A stretch of 64,000 nucleotides of DNA from positions 1,364,001-1,428,000 of the forward strand of contig NZ_JBCFZM010000001.1 in the NCBI RefSeq assembly GCF_038594605.1, written 5' to 3'. Numbering within the stretch: the stretch's first letter is position 1; each line of letters begins with the position of its first letter. The DNA comes from Alteriqipengyuania bathyomarina_B. GTDB taxonomy: Bacteria > Pseudomonadota > Alphaproteobacteria > Sphingomonadales > Sphingomonadaceae. The notes beneath the pieces are model-generated. The model saw nothing but the letters and a program-made list of their open reading frames with translations, had not been told where the DNA came from and did no database searches. The translations under genes and the position numbers were made by a program. This document shows positions 36,100 through 44,347 of this stretch, piece after piece.

Positions 36100-37313
36100 G
36101 CATAGCGACAGAGGATGCGATCTACGACGCGGTGGTGGTCGGCGGCGGCCCTTCCGGTGCCACCATCGCCAAGGACCTTGCCGATGGCGGGCGGCGCGTG
36201 CTGCTGCTCGACCGCGCGGGCCGGATCAAGCCGTGCGGCGGCGCGGTGCCCCCGCGGCTGCTCAAGGATTTCGAAGTGCCGCACTCGCTGCTGGTCGCGC
36301 GCGCGCGCTCGGCCCGGATGATTGCGCCATCGGACCGCAAGGTGGACATGCCGGTGGGCGAAATCGGCTATGTCGGCATGGTCGACCGCGATGTGTTCGA
36401 CGAATGGCTGCGCAACCGTGCGGCCGAAGCAGGGGCGGAGCGACGCACCGGCACGTTCGAGCGGATCGAGCGCGACGAGGCAGGCACCAGCGTCTGCTAC
36501 AAGGAAAGCCGCGACGGCGAGATGCAGCAAATCCGCACGCGCCTGGTCATCGGCGCGGACGGTGCGCGCTCCAAGGTCGCGGCACAGAACATCGCGGGGG
36601 CGGAGCGGATGAAATGCGTCTTCGCCTATCACGAGATCATCAAGTCGCCCGCGAACGATACGCCGGGCTATGACAAGGACGCCTTCGATGGATCGCGCTG
36701 CGACGTGTTCTACCAGGGCCATCTCTCGCCCGATTTCTACGCGTGGGTCTTCCCGCATGGCGAGACCGCCAGCGTCGGCGTGGGCAGCGCAAACAAAGGC
36801 TTCAGCCTGCGCGGTGCGGTCGCTCGGATGCGCGGCGACCTCGGCCTCGATTCCTGCGAGACGATCCGCCGCGAAGGCGCGCCGATCCCGCTCAAGCCCC
36901 TCAAACGCTGGGACAATGGCGCGGACGTAATCGTCGCGGGCGATGCCGCCGGGGTGGTAGCGCCCGCATCGGGCGAAGGCATCTACTACGCGATGATGGG
37001 CGGGCGCTGCGTGGCGCGGGCGGCCGAACAGTTCCTCGCGACCGGGCAGCCCGCTACGCTCAGGCAGGCGCGTCGAAGCTTCATGCGCGAGCACGGGAAG
37101 GTGTTCTGGATCCTCGGGATGATGCAGCACTTCTGGTATTCGAGCGACAAGCGCCGCGAGCGTTTCGTGACCATGTGCGCCGATCGCGACGTGCAGCAGC
37201 TGACGTGGGAAGCCTACATGAACAAGCGGCTCGTGCGTGCGAAACCCATTGCCCATGTCCGTATTTTCCTGAAGGATTGCGCGCATCTTCTGGGCCTGAA
37301 GGCCGCCGCGTGA
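36096..37313 (+). CDS. bchP: Geranylgeranyl reductase
   Basis: BchP reduces the geranylgeranyl tail of bacteriochlorophyll to phytyl using NADPH. The 405-residue flavoprotein begins with the FAD motif VVGGGPSGAT and has CGGAVPP and the later GDAAGVVAPASGEGI motif. The ATG at 36096 overlaps the transporter stop. tspO follows after 13 bases. Confidence 0.97.
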   Translation: MSIATEDAIYDAVVVGGGPSGATIAKDLADGGRRVLLLDRAGRIKPCGGAVPPRLLKDFEVPHSLLVARARSARMIAPSDRKVDMPVGEIGYVGMVDRDVFDEWLRNRAAEAGAERRTGTFERIERDEAGTSVCYKESRDGEMQQIRTRLVIGADGARSKVAAQNIAGAERMKCVFAYHEIIKSPANDTPGYDKDAFDGSRCDVFYQGHLSPDFYAWVFPHGETASVGVGSANKGFSLRGAVARMRGDLGLDSCETIRREGAPIPLKPLKRWDNGADVIVAGDAAGVVAPASGEGIYYAMMGGRCVARAAEQFLATGQPATLRQARRSFMREHGKVFWILGMMQHFWYSSDKRRERFVTMCADRDVQQLTWEAYMNKRLVRAKPIAHVRIFLKDCAHLLGLKAAA

Positions 37314-37326
37314 GGGATGCATATTG

Positions 37327-37806
37327 ATGGCTCGCAGCTGGCTGTTGCCGATGATCGTGGCGGGCATCGCCGCGCTGTGCGTTGCGATGCTGGGCGGTAC
37401 GATCACCGATCTGGGGCCTTGGTACCAATCGCTCGCCAAGCCCGACTGGACCCCGCCCAATTTCCTCTACCCTGTCGCATGGACCGCGATCTTCGCGCTG
37501 GCGGCGGTAGCGGCGGTGGCGACGTGGCGCGCGGCACCGAATTCGCGCGTCGCCGATGCCGTCATCGGACTGTTCGCGCTCAACGGATTCCTCAACATCC
37601 TGTGGAGCCTGATCTTCTTCCGCATGCAGCGGCCCGACTGGGCCTTTGCCGAGCTGCTGCTGCTGTGGCTCTCGGTCGGTGCGCTGATCCTCTTCTGCGC
37701 CCGCTATTCGCGCTTCGCCGCGATCGCGCTGGTGCCGTACATCGTGTGGGTGAGCATCGCGGGCGCGCTCAACTGGAGCATCGTCGAGCTCAACGGGCCG
37801 TTCTGA
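37327..37806 (+). CDS. tspO: TspO/MBR family tryptophan-rich sensory protein (CrtK)
   Basis: The 159-residue protein has five membrane segments and the TspO signature KPDWTPPNFLYPVAWT with several membrane tryptophans. TspO binds tetrapyrroles and in Rhodobacter modulates photosynthesis gene expression in response to oxygen. It lies in the bchG-bchP operon, consistent with that role. The ATG at 37327 is used; a TTG lies one codon before. Confidence 0.94.
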   Translation: MARSWLLPMIVAGIAALCVAMLGGTITDLGPWYQSLAKPDWTPPNFLYPVAWTAIFALAAVAAVATWRAAPNSRVADAVIGLFALNGFLNILWSLIFFRMQRPDWAFAELLLLWLSVGALILFCARYSRFAAIALVPYIVWVSIAGALNWSIVELNGPF

Positions 37807-37807
37807 C

Positions 37808-38074
37808 GTGTCCGATGCGATGGAGGCGCTGTTCGCCAGCGGGCATGCGGCGGACATCGTACTGGCCGTGCTGGCGCTCGAGGCGCTGTGGCTGGCGAGC
37901 CGTGGTTGGCGCATCGGCGCGATCGCTGGCCTGCTCGGCCCCGCCGCGCTAATGATGCTCGGCCTGCGCGCCGCGCTGACCGGGGCAGAATGGTACTGGG
38001 TCTCGTTTCCGATCGCCCTCGCCTTCCCGCTTCATGCGATGGACCTGCGGATGCGGTTTGCTGGGAAAGTCTGA
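37808..38074 (+). CDS. Small membrane protein downstream of tspO (unknown function)
   Basis: The 88-residue product has three hydrophobic segments (about 15-31, 36-58, 63-80) with conserved-looking Trp residues. No function is known to me. It starts with GTG one base after the tspO stop, so it is almost certainly co-translated with tspO. GC content matches the cluster, so it is a resident rather than an insertion. Confidence 0.75.
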   Translation: MSDAMEALFASGHAADIVLAVLALEALWLASRGWRIGAIAGLLGPAALMMLGLRAALTGAEWYWVSFPIALAFPLHAMDLRMRFAGKV

Positions 38075-38155
38075 ATTGGGCGAGAATTGTTCAGTAACCT
38101 GACCGTCAGCTAACGACCCCGTTGCGGACATTTCGATGGGTGATGGGAATGGGAT

Positions 38156-38689
38156 ATGGCGACTACTTATCACTTCATGTCTGCTCCACATGAGCTCGAT
38201 GTCTTAGATTGGTTCAGATCACAGGCGGAAACAGCAGAAGAGCATCAAAACGCTGAGCGGATATTGCTATTCTATCGCCAGTACGGTCCCTTAGCCCACA
38301 ACGAAGATGGTAGCCCTGACGCAACAGGATCGCCTCTCGTTTCGATCTACAATCCTAAAATTCGGAAATCGTCACTCTGGACAATTGGAGAAGTTCATTT
38401 CCTTTGGAGGGGTGCGTCGAGGTTTCCTGCACTTGAGCGAATGCGCAAGCGGTTCCAAAATTGGCTCCGCGAACGGCCTGTTGTATGGGAACGGAGCCAA
38501 GATGGTTTGGAGGGCTACGGATACTACTTGGAAGGCACGGTAAGAAATATCTCTGACTCCATCTATGCATTTCCGGACGGTTTGGCCGCCTATCGAACTG
38601 GTCAGTATTTTGTTGCCGAAAGTGACAATGAGTTTGTGTTAGACCGTGTGTGCCGGACCCTCCAATTGCGTGGCATCGACTGCTCCTGA
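38156..38689 (+). CDS. Orphan protein of unknown function in low-GC DNA
   Basis: The 177-residue product is soluble and rich in aromatic and charged residues (SRFPALERMRKRFQNWL, YGYYLEGT, YAFPDGLAAYR). No family is recognised. Two sampled 60-base lines are about 48% and 43% G+C, against roughly 65% for neighbours, and the codons end in A/T much more often. This suggests horizontal acquisition into the junction between tspO-orf88 and pufM. A terminator follows. It has no visible link to photosynthesis. Confidence 0.65.
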   Translation: MATTYHFMSAPHELDVLDWFRSQAETAEEHQNAERILLFYRQYGPLAHNEDGSPDATGSPLVSIYNPKIRKSSLWTIGEVHFLWRGASRFPALERMRKRFQNWLRERPVVWERSQDGLEGYGYYLEGTVRNISDSIYAFPDGLAAYRTGQYFVAESDNEFVLDRVCRTLQLRGIDCS

Positions 38690-38771
38690 AAGGGGACCGT
38701 TTTCCACCCCATAGTCGAATATCAATAAGCCGCTTCAGTCTCCCGGAGAGCCGCCACTCAGTCCCGATACA

Positions 38772-38804
38772 GAAAAAGCCCGACCGCGATGGCCGGGCTT
38801 TTTC
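38772..38804. terminator. Bidirectional terminator between orf177 and pufM
   Basis: GAAAAAGCCCG and CGGGCTTTTTC form an 11-bp stem, extended by a short inner CC/GG pairing. A runs on both sides provide T tracts for transcripts in both directions. It ends the puf operon directly after pufM. Confidence 0.9.
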
Positions 38805-38823
38805 TTGTTGCCTTCGTAGCAGG

Positions 38824-39750
38824 TCAGCGCGGCGGGGCGTAGTGATGCTCCTGCGCCCACAGGTACCAGTTGTCGACCACCGTGCCGGTCAGCAGGATGC
38901 CGATCCCGCCGGTCAGCGTGGTCAGCACCGCGAACCACCAGGCCCAGCGGTGGATCGATTCCATCGTGGCGTTGAAGCCCATGGTCCAGCGCCAGAACAG
39001 GCCGGCCCGCTCCGCAGCCGTACCGCGATCGGTGATCTGTTCGATCTCACGCTCCCCGCCATAGCGACCGACCGCGAGGATGGTGCCGCCATGCATCGCG
39101 AACAGCAGTGCCGAACCGTAAAGGAAGGCGATCGAGAGGCAGTGGAACGGGTTGTAGAAGAGGTTGCCATAGATCAGCGAGAAGTTGTTGGTCCAGTCGA
39201 GGTGCGGGAAGATGCCGAAGGGCACCGCCTCGCTCCAGCTGCCCATCAGGCCGGGGCGGATGAAGCCGAGCACCAGATAGAGCCAGATCGCGCTCGCGAA
39301 AGCCCAGGTGACATGCAGCCCCATGCCCAGCGCCTTGGCGCGGCGATAGGTCCGCAACCACCACAGCAGGATCGACGTGGTCAGGAAGAACCCAGCCATG
39401 ATCCACCAGCCGCCTTCGGCCAGCGGGACGAAGGGCTGGAAGCCGTACTCGGGCCCCGGCGGATCGAGCGAGAGCCAGAAGAACTCGCGCACGAAGGCCT
39501 GCGGGCTCCAGTTGACCGAGGCGAGCATGTTGAGCCCGATGATCTCGATCGCGATGAAGCCGAAGAGCAGCGAGGCGAGGCCAAGCCAGCCGAGATAGAT
39601 CGGCCCGAACTGCGCCTGGCCGAGCTTGCCGAACCAGTGGGCGTTCCAGTGAAGCGGGATGCGCGGCTCGTCGGCGAAGGGCAGGTCGATGCCCATTTCC
39701 GCCGGGCCTTCGAGCTGCACTTGGGTGAAGATGTTCTGGTAGCGTGGCAT
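38824..39750 (-). CDS. pufM: Photosynthetic reaction centre M subunit
   Basis: PufM and PufL bind the bacteriochlorophyll special pair, pheophytins, quinones and non-haem iron. The 308-residue protein has five membrane helices, the NPFHCLSIAFLYGSALLFAMHG segment with the special-pair and iron His residues, and MESIHRWAWW with another iron His. It is the last puf gene; a terminator follows and there is no pufC. It lies 15 bases after pufL. Confidence 0.99.
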   Translation of the reverse strand: MPRYQNIFTQVQLEGPAEMGIDLPFADEPRIPLHWNAHWFGKLGQAQFGPIYLGWLGLASLLFGFIAIEIIGLNMLASVNWSPQAFVREFFWLSLDPPGPEYGFQPFVPLAEGGWWIMAGFFLTTSILLWWLRTYRRAKALGMGLHVTWAFASAIWLYLVLGFIRPGLMGSWSEAVPFGIFPHLDWTNNFSLIYGNLFYNPFHCLSIAFLYGSALLFAMHGGTILAVGRYGGEREIEQITDRGTAAERAGLFWRWTMGFNATMESIHRWAWWFAVLTTLTGGIGILLTGTVVDNWYLWAQEHHYAPPR

Positions 39751-39765
39751 GACGAAGTACCCTCC

Positions 39766-40590
39766 TCAGGACCAGATCGGGATGCTGCGCCACCAGCTCC
39801 ACCATTCGGGGAAGCTGCCCTGGTACAGCGGCCCGGCAAGGATCATGCACGCCGCGCTCCAGAACCCGGCGTTGAGCGCCAGGAGGAGCCCCAGCCGGTG
39901 GATGCCCACGGTGCCGATCGAATAGCCGATGAAATCGCGGAAAAACGTGTCTTCGTACTCGGGCGACTTGACCTCGGTGCCCTTGGGCACGTTGACTGCC
40001 GACAGGACCAGCGCACCATGCAGCGCAAGCGCGAGACAGGTCGTGAAGAAGAACGTGATCGCGACCATGTGCAGCGGGTTGTAATGGAAATTCACGTAGG
40101 AATAGCCGGTGTTCGATACCCAATCGAGGTGGGTGAAGATGCCATAGGGAAAGCCGTGCCCCCATGCGCCGAGCCAGATCGGACGGATCACGACCAGCGT
40201 GGCATAGGCCAGGATTGCGAAGCTGAAGGCGACCGGCACGTGGTATCCCATGCCCAGCTTGCGGCAGATCTCCACCTGCCGCAACGCCCATGAGACGAAG
40301 GCGATCAGCGCACATACGGTTATGATCTGCCAGTAGCCCCCGGCATTGAGCGGGGCGGCGGCAAGCCCCGCTTCGATGGGTGGCGGATCGATCGAGATCA
40401 GCCATGGGTTCAAGGTTGGCCCTTGGGAAGCCGAGGCGAAGATCAGGAGCGTGCCCAGCAACGCAGCAATCGCCGCCGTAACGCCGAAGAAGCCCACGTA
40501 GAATGGACCGACCCAGAAATCGAACAGGTCGCCACCGATCAGGGTGCCGCCACGCACGCGATATTTCCGCTCGAAACTCAGGAGCGCCAT
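39766..40590 (-). CDS. pufL: Photosynthetic reaction centre L subunit
   Basis: This 274-residue partner of PufM has five membrane helices. YNPLHMVAITFFF holds the special-pair His, LHGALVL and GIHRLG hold iron-ligand His residues. The N-terminus ALLSFERKYRVRGGTL is standard. A 124-base hairpin-rich gap separates it from pufA, as in other puf operons, and a GGAAGGATGG ribosome-binding region precedes the ATG. Confidence 0.99.
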   Translation of the reverse strand: MALLSFERKYRVRGGTLIGGDLFDFWVGPFYVGFFGVTAAIAALLGTLLIFASASQGPTLNPWLISIDPPPIEAGLAAAPLNAGGYWQIITVCALIAFVSWALRQVEICRKLGMGYHVPVAFSFAILAYATLVVIRPIWLGAWGHGFPYGIFTHLDWVSNTGYSYVNFHYNPLHMVAITFFFTTCLALALHGALVLSAVNVPKGTEVKSPEYEDTFFRDFIGYSIGTVGIHRLGLLLALNAGFWSAACMILAGPLYQGSFPEWWSWWRSIPIWS

Positions 40591-40602
40591 AGGTCCATCC
40601 TT

Positions 40603-40712
40603 CCCGCCCCCAGTGGCGGGTCTTGCAGGTTCATCCCAGATTACTCACCGGGCCGCGCATGCGGCGCCGGCTGCGGGGACGGAGAAACCCGCCCCCGTCA
40701 CGTCGGGCGGGT
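40603..40712 (-). promoter_or_regulatory. pufA-pufL intercistronic hairpins (mRNA stability elements)
   Basis: In the pufA-pufL gap, 40687-40712 forms a strong stem (ACCCGCCC/GGGCGGGT with inner pairing) right after the pufA stop, and 40603-40620 forms CCCGCC/GGCGGG just before the pufL ribosome-binding site. A weaker GCCGC-ATGC-GCGGC stem lies between. In Rhodobacter similar hairpins protect the pufBA message and raise LH1 over reaction-centre yield. Confidence 0.7.
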
Positions 40713-40714
40713 CG

Positions 40715-40903
40715 CTAGCCCGTCGTCGCCGGGCCTTCGACCGCCGCAGCAGTCGTCGCCGGAGCGGCGCTTGCGCCATCCAGCCAGTTGTACCGGTTGG
40801 TGCTGAGCAGGATGAAGTGGATCAGCAGCGCGAGAACGAACAGGAACACGAAGAGTGCAACCAGCGCCCTGCGCGGATCGAAAATGAGCCAGATTCTCCA
40901 CAT
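40715..40903 (-). CDS. pufA: Light-harvesting LH1 alpha subunit
   Basis: The 62-residue polypeptide spans the membrane once. MWRIWLIFDPRR is the classical alpha N-terminus, and ALLIHFILLST carries the bacteriochlorophyll-ligating His, followed by NRYNWLD. The Ala/Thr/Gly tail is typical. AAAGGA lies upstream at good distance. With PufB it builds the LH1 ring around the reaction centre. Confidence 0.98.
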   Translation of the reverse strand: MWRIWLIFDPRRALVALFVFLFVLALLIHFILLSTNRYNWLDGASAAPATTAAAVEGPATTG

Positions 40904-40945
40904 TTTTAAATTCCTTTCATGTGGTTACGGCAGTTAGCGCTCGCT

Positions 40946-40961
40946 GGCGCGCGCACGCGCC
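40946..40961 (-). promoter_or_regulatory. Hairpin between pufB and pufA
   Basis: A 6-bp GGCGCG/CGCGCC stem with a 4-base loop in the 79-base gap between pufB and pufA. It could affect mRNA decay or the pufB to pufA ratio; no T run follows, so it is not a terminator. Confidence 0.4.
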
Positions 40962-40982
40962 GGCCAAGGCATGACGGATCGC

Positions 40983-41147
40983 TCAGAGCCAGGGCTTGTA
41001 GGCCCACAGCGCGATGTGAGCGAGGACGGCGATCCCCGTGAAGCCGATGAAGGAGCCCATGAAAATCTTGTGAAATTCCTTGGCTTCTTCCGGCGTCAGG
41101 TAGGTGCGCAGACCGAAGCGATCGTCGCCAGGTGTTGGATCGTTCAT
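40983..41147 (-). CDS. pufB: Light-harvesting LH1 beta subunit
   Basis: A 54-residue protein. The cytoplasmic N-terminus (TPEEAKEFHKIFMGS) leads into one membrane helix with the bacteriochlorophyll-ligating His in VLAHIALWAYKPWL, the classical beta signature. GGAG precedes the ATG by 8 bases. It is the first puf gene, 124 bases after bchZ, with no pufQ between. Confidence 0.98.
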   Translation of the reverse strand: MNDPTPGDDRFGLRTYLTPEEAKEFHKIFMGSFIGFTGIAVLAHIALWAYKPWL

Positions 41148-41177
41148 TGATCAATCTCCAAACTTGCTGGACATAGT

Positions 41178-41193
41178 GGGGCATTGCTGCCCC
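41178..41193 (-). promoter_or_regulatory. GCAA-tetraloop hairpin in the pufB leader
   Basis: On the minus strand the sequence GGGGCA-GCAA-TGCCCC forms a 6-bp stem closed by a GNRA tetraloop, about 30 bases upstream of the pufB start. No T run follows. It may stabilise a processed pufBALM transcript 5' end. Confidence 0.5.
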
Positions 41194-41271
41194 GGCGGTA
41201 TCCGCGAGAGGACACGGTCCATCGCGCGAATTGCTTGGCCCGTCGCCGGGCGGATGGTCGGGCCGCGCGCC

Positions 41272-42732
41272 TCACCGGGCGGCCCCTTCGAGCAGGGCGT
41301 CGGCCAGCCGGTCGGCGGTCACCACCGTCTCCCCCGCCCCGCGGGCGGCCGCTTCGGCGGCGTCCCTCAAACGCTTGGCAGCCGAGATCCGGACGAGCAC
41401 GGGCTGGGCTTCGACGATCGCGTCTAGCCGTGTCTTGGCCTGCGGCTCCCAGCGCAATTCGGCCTGCTTGCGCGCCGGCGTTGCGTCTGCTTTGTCCATT
41501 TCGGAGCCGAGCGGCAGGATGTGGAACAGTGCATCGAACAGCGCATTGCACACCTCCTGCACGAGGTAGGTCGCGCCCGAATAACCCATGAAGGGCGTGC
41601 CGGTGTGGCGACGGATCGCGGCGCCGGGGAAGCTGGCGGCAATGAACTGGCCTTGCGGTCCATGGCCGCGCCCTGCGACCTCGGCCATGTACATCCGCTC
41701 GTTATAGCTGCCGAACACCACCAGCGGCGGGTTGGCGTGGATCGCGGCGCGCACGTCTTCGTTCTTCGGCTTCACTCCGGCACAGCGCCCGAAGGCGAAG
41801 CTGCACGGAAGCCCCATATCGTCTTCGAGGAAGTACCGGATGCCGCGCGCGTAAGTCTCGTTCGCGCAGATCCCGAAATTGGCGGTGCCGAAGAAATCCT
41901 GCGTGACCGAGCGCCACAGGTCCCACAACGGCTTGATCGTCGTGTGTTTCTCGCGCTCGATGAACGGCTCGGGGTCTAGCCCGAGTTCCTTGCCCAGCGC
42001 GCGCAGGAACTTCGTGGTCGACGTCAGCCCGATCGGCGCCTGGAAGAACGGCCGCTCCAGCAGTTCGCACAGGTTGCGGCCATACTCGCGATACATGCAC
42101 ACATTGGCCTGCGCATTGGCGAGCTTGCGCATGTCGGCCAGATGGCTGCCGAGCGGGAAGGACAGATTGATCTCTGCCCCGATCCCTTCGACCAGACGGC
42201 GGATTTCGGCGAGGTCGCTCGCCATGTTGAACATGCCGTAAGCGGGGCCGATGATGTTGACGAGCGGCTTTTCGCCCTCTTTCAGCTCCCTGGGTTTGGG
42301 CATCTTTTTCGGCCCGAACTCGGTCCACAGCCAGCTCAATGCGCGGTCGGCGCTTTCCCACTGGTCCTCGTCGATCGTGCGCGGCAGGAAGCGGCGGATC
42401 GTGGTGCCTTCGGGCGTCACACCGCCGCCAATCATTTCGGCGATGGAGCCCGTCACCACGACCGAGGGCAATTCGGGGTCGAGCGTTTTCCACGCCCGCT
42501 TCATCGCGGCTTCGGTGCCGGTCTTGCCCAGCTCTTCCTCGCCCAGGCCGGTGACGACGATCGGCAATTCGTGCGGCGGCAGGCCGTCGGTATAGTGGAG
42601 CACCGATGTCACCGGCAGGTTCTCGCACCCGACCGGCCCGTCGATGACGACCTGCAAGCCCTTGATCGCCGTGAACGTGTAGACCGCGCCCCAATAGCCA
42701 CCCGCCCTGTCGTGATCGAGAACGAGGGTCAT
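41272..42732 (-). CDS. bchZ: Chlorophyllide reductase subunit Z
   Basis: BchZ and BchY form the catalytic component that reduces ring B of chlorophyllide, with electrons from BchX. The 486-residue protein has the nitrogenase-like PVGCENLPVTSVLHYTD segment and GLGEEELGKTGTE. The ATG at 42732 is chosen from the family N-terminus MTLVLDHDRAGGYWG. A partial copy of this start lies 68 bases upstream. Only 64 bases separate it from the bchY stop. Confidence 0.97.
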   Translation of the reverse strand: MTLVLDHDRAGGYWGAVYTFTAIKGLQVVIDGPVGCENLPVTSVLHYTDGLPPHELPIVVTGLGEEELGKTGTEAAMKRAWKTLDPELPSVVVTGSIAEMIGGGVTPEGTTIRRFLPRTIDEDQWESADRALSWLWTEFGPKKMPKPRELKEGEKPLVNIIGPAYGMFNMASDLAEIRRLVEGIGAEINLSFPLGSHLADMRKLANAQANVCMYREYGRNLCELLERPFFQAPIGLTSTTKFLRALGKELGLDPEPFIEREKHTTIKPLWDLWRSVTQDFFGTANFGICANETYARGIRYFLEDDMGLPCSFAFGRCAGVKPKNEDVRAAIHANPPLVVFGSYNERMYMAEVAGRGHGPQGQFIAASFPGAAIRRHTGTPFMGYSGATYLVQEVCNALFDALFHILPLGSEMDKADATPARKQAELRWEPQAKTRLDAIVEAQPVLVRISAAKRLRDAAEAAARGAGETVVTADRLADALLEGAAR

Positions 42733-42800
42733 ACCTCGCCTCCCGCAAAACCCGAGATCGCGACGAATCGAAGAGCACCGTGATCGAGGACGAGGGTCAC
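42711..42800 (-). repeat. Partial duplication of the bchZ start region
   Basis: The bases 42711-42732 (first codons of bchZ) and 42779-42800 are direct repeats, differing at two positions (A/G within the arm and the start base). The upstream copy contains the bchY stop and gives a GTG-started frame of 23 codons whose TGA overlaps the bchZ ATG. It looks like a tandem duplication remnant at the bchY-bchZ junction. Confidence 0.7.
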
Positions 42801-44347
42801 GATCCCACCGCCTCTGCCGCCTTGAGCGCGGCAGCCGTCTGAGCGGCGAATTTCTTCTTGAACTGCGGGCGGTCGACCGGGGTCTCCTGCCAGATGCCCG
42901 CGTTATCGTCCGCGCCGACGCCTTCGAAGAAGTCGCGCATCTTGTCGAAGCGCGCCTTGTTGCCGAGCGCGGCATTGACCACCTGCGCCAGGCTGCCTGC
43001 GCCTGCCGGACCCATCAGCGGACGGGCCGAGATCAGGTTGGTGAAGTAGAGCGCAGGGGTCGCCTTCTGCTTGGCATGCTGGACGACCGGCGTCGTACCG
43101 ATGGCCAGATCGGGGCCGAATTCCTCGACTGCCGCGATATCTTCTTCCAAGCTGGCGCGATAGTTCACGCGCACGCCCTTGGCCTCCAGCCACGCACGGT
43201 CGGGATCGGACCATTTCGTGCGCGGGCAGGCGGTGCCGACATAGGGAACATCCGCACCGCTTTCGATCAGCAACCGCGCAACCAGCAATTCGGAGCCTTC
43301 GTAGCCCGAGACCGTGATCCGTCCCTTGACCGGCATTGCGGCAAGCGCGCCGGTGATGGCGGGCAGGAACGCGTTCTTGGCTGCATCGACCTTGTCTTGC
43401 GCCACGCCGCAAGCTGCACCGATGGCGTCGAGCCAGGCGGCAGCCCCCTCACGCCCCACCGGAGCCGAACCGACCACGCTGCGCCCGGCAGCTTCGAACT
43501 CGCGCACGCTGGCTGTGTAGAAAGGATGGATTGCAGCAACGACCGCACAGTCGAGCGCGCTATACAACTCGCGCCACTCGCGCGTGGGGACCACCGGCCC
43601 CGCGGCGAGGCCCAGCGGCTCCAGCATCATGCCGATGCCGACCGGATCGGCGGGGAACATCTCGCCCAGCAACGATACCGTGGGGCGATCCTGTGCCGGG
43701 CCGTCGGGCCGCGCAACGGGGCCTTCCTCGGCCTCTTCGCGCGCATATTTGAGCATCGCGCCTGCCAGTACGTCCTTCGCCTCGGCATGGGTCGGGATGC
43801 CGAAGCCGGGCACGTCGATGCCGATCACGCGCACGCCGTTGATCTGGTCGGGCAGCAGCCGCAGCGGTACGCCGCTGGCGGTGGGCACGCACAGGTTGGT
43901 GACGATGATCGTGTCGTATTGCGCCGGGTCGGCGAGCTGCTCGACCGCTTCCTTAATATCCTCGAACAGCTTGCCGGTGACGAGCGTTTCGGAGCTGAAG
44001 GGCACGTAGCCGACCGTGCGCCGCGCGCCGTAGAAATGCGAGGTGAAGGTCAGGCCGTAGATGCAGCAGGCACTGCCCGAAAGGACGGTCGCGGTGCGCT
44101 TCATCCGCAGGCCGACGCGCAACGAGCCGAAAGCCGGGCACATGCTCTGCGGCTGGTCGTGCGGTCCCTGCTTGGCCTCGTCGAGCGGATAGTCGCGCGC
44201 ATACTGGTCGAGGATCTCGCTCTTGCCAGCCTTGCGGGCAGCCTCACGCATGGTGTCGCCGCTCGCGCAGCCGCCTTCATCTGGCTTACCGAGATCGAGC
44301 CGGTCGGCGGCGCGTAGGTCTGGAGTGATGGCTTCGCTCATGTCCAT
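42797..44347 (-). CDS. bchY: Chlorophyllide reductase subunit Y
   Basis: The 516-residue partner of BchZ carries cluster-ligand cysteines in QSMCPAFGS, SGSACCIYG and TNLCVPTASG. The ATG at 44347 overlaps the bchX stop as TGATG; a second ATG two codons later is possible. The last codons fall inside the bchZ-start repeat, so the C-terminus (AVGS) may have been set by that duplication. Confidence 0.96.
   Translation of the reverse strand: MDMSEAITPDLRAADRLDLGKPDEGGCASGDTMREAARKAGKSEILDQYARDYPLDEAKQGPHDQPQSMCPAFGSLRVGLRMKRTATVLSGSACCIYGLTFTSHFYGARRTVGYVPFSSETLVTGKLFEDIKEAVEQLADPAQYDTIIVTNLCVPTASGVPLRLLPDQINGVRVIGIDVPGFGIPTHAEAKDVLAGAMLKYAREEAEEGPVARPDGPAQDRPTVSLLGEMFPADPVGIGMMLEPLGLAAGPVVPTREWRELYSALDCAVVAAIHPFYTASVREFEAAGRSVVGSAPVGREGAAAWLDAIGAACGVAQDKVDAAKNAFLPAITGALAAMPVKGRITVSGYEGSELLVARLLIESGADVPYVGTACPRTKWSDPDRAWLEAKGVRVNYRASLEEDIAAVEEFGPDLAIGTTPVVQHAKQKATPALYFTNLISARPLMGPAGAGSLAQVVNAALGNKARFDKMRDFFEGVGADDNAGIWQETPVDRPQFKKKFAAQTAAALKAAEAVGS

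Noticed and set aside
38690..38823. A possible pufC after pufM.
   Set aside because: A terminator follows pufM directly, and there is no multi-CxxCH protein on the minus strand here.
41156..41173. A half PpsR-like site (CTC-N12-ACA) in the pufB leader.
   Set aside because: Only one half matches; with no symmetry it is likely chance.
40906..41184. A 92-codon minus frame over the pufB position.
   Set aside because: It is a different frame from the true pufB (40983-41147), which has the LH1 beta signature and a ribosome-binding site.
41148..41271. A possible pufQ between bchZ and pufB.
   Set aside because: The gap is 124 bases with no coding frame of the right kind.
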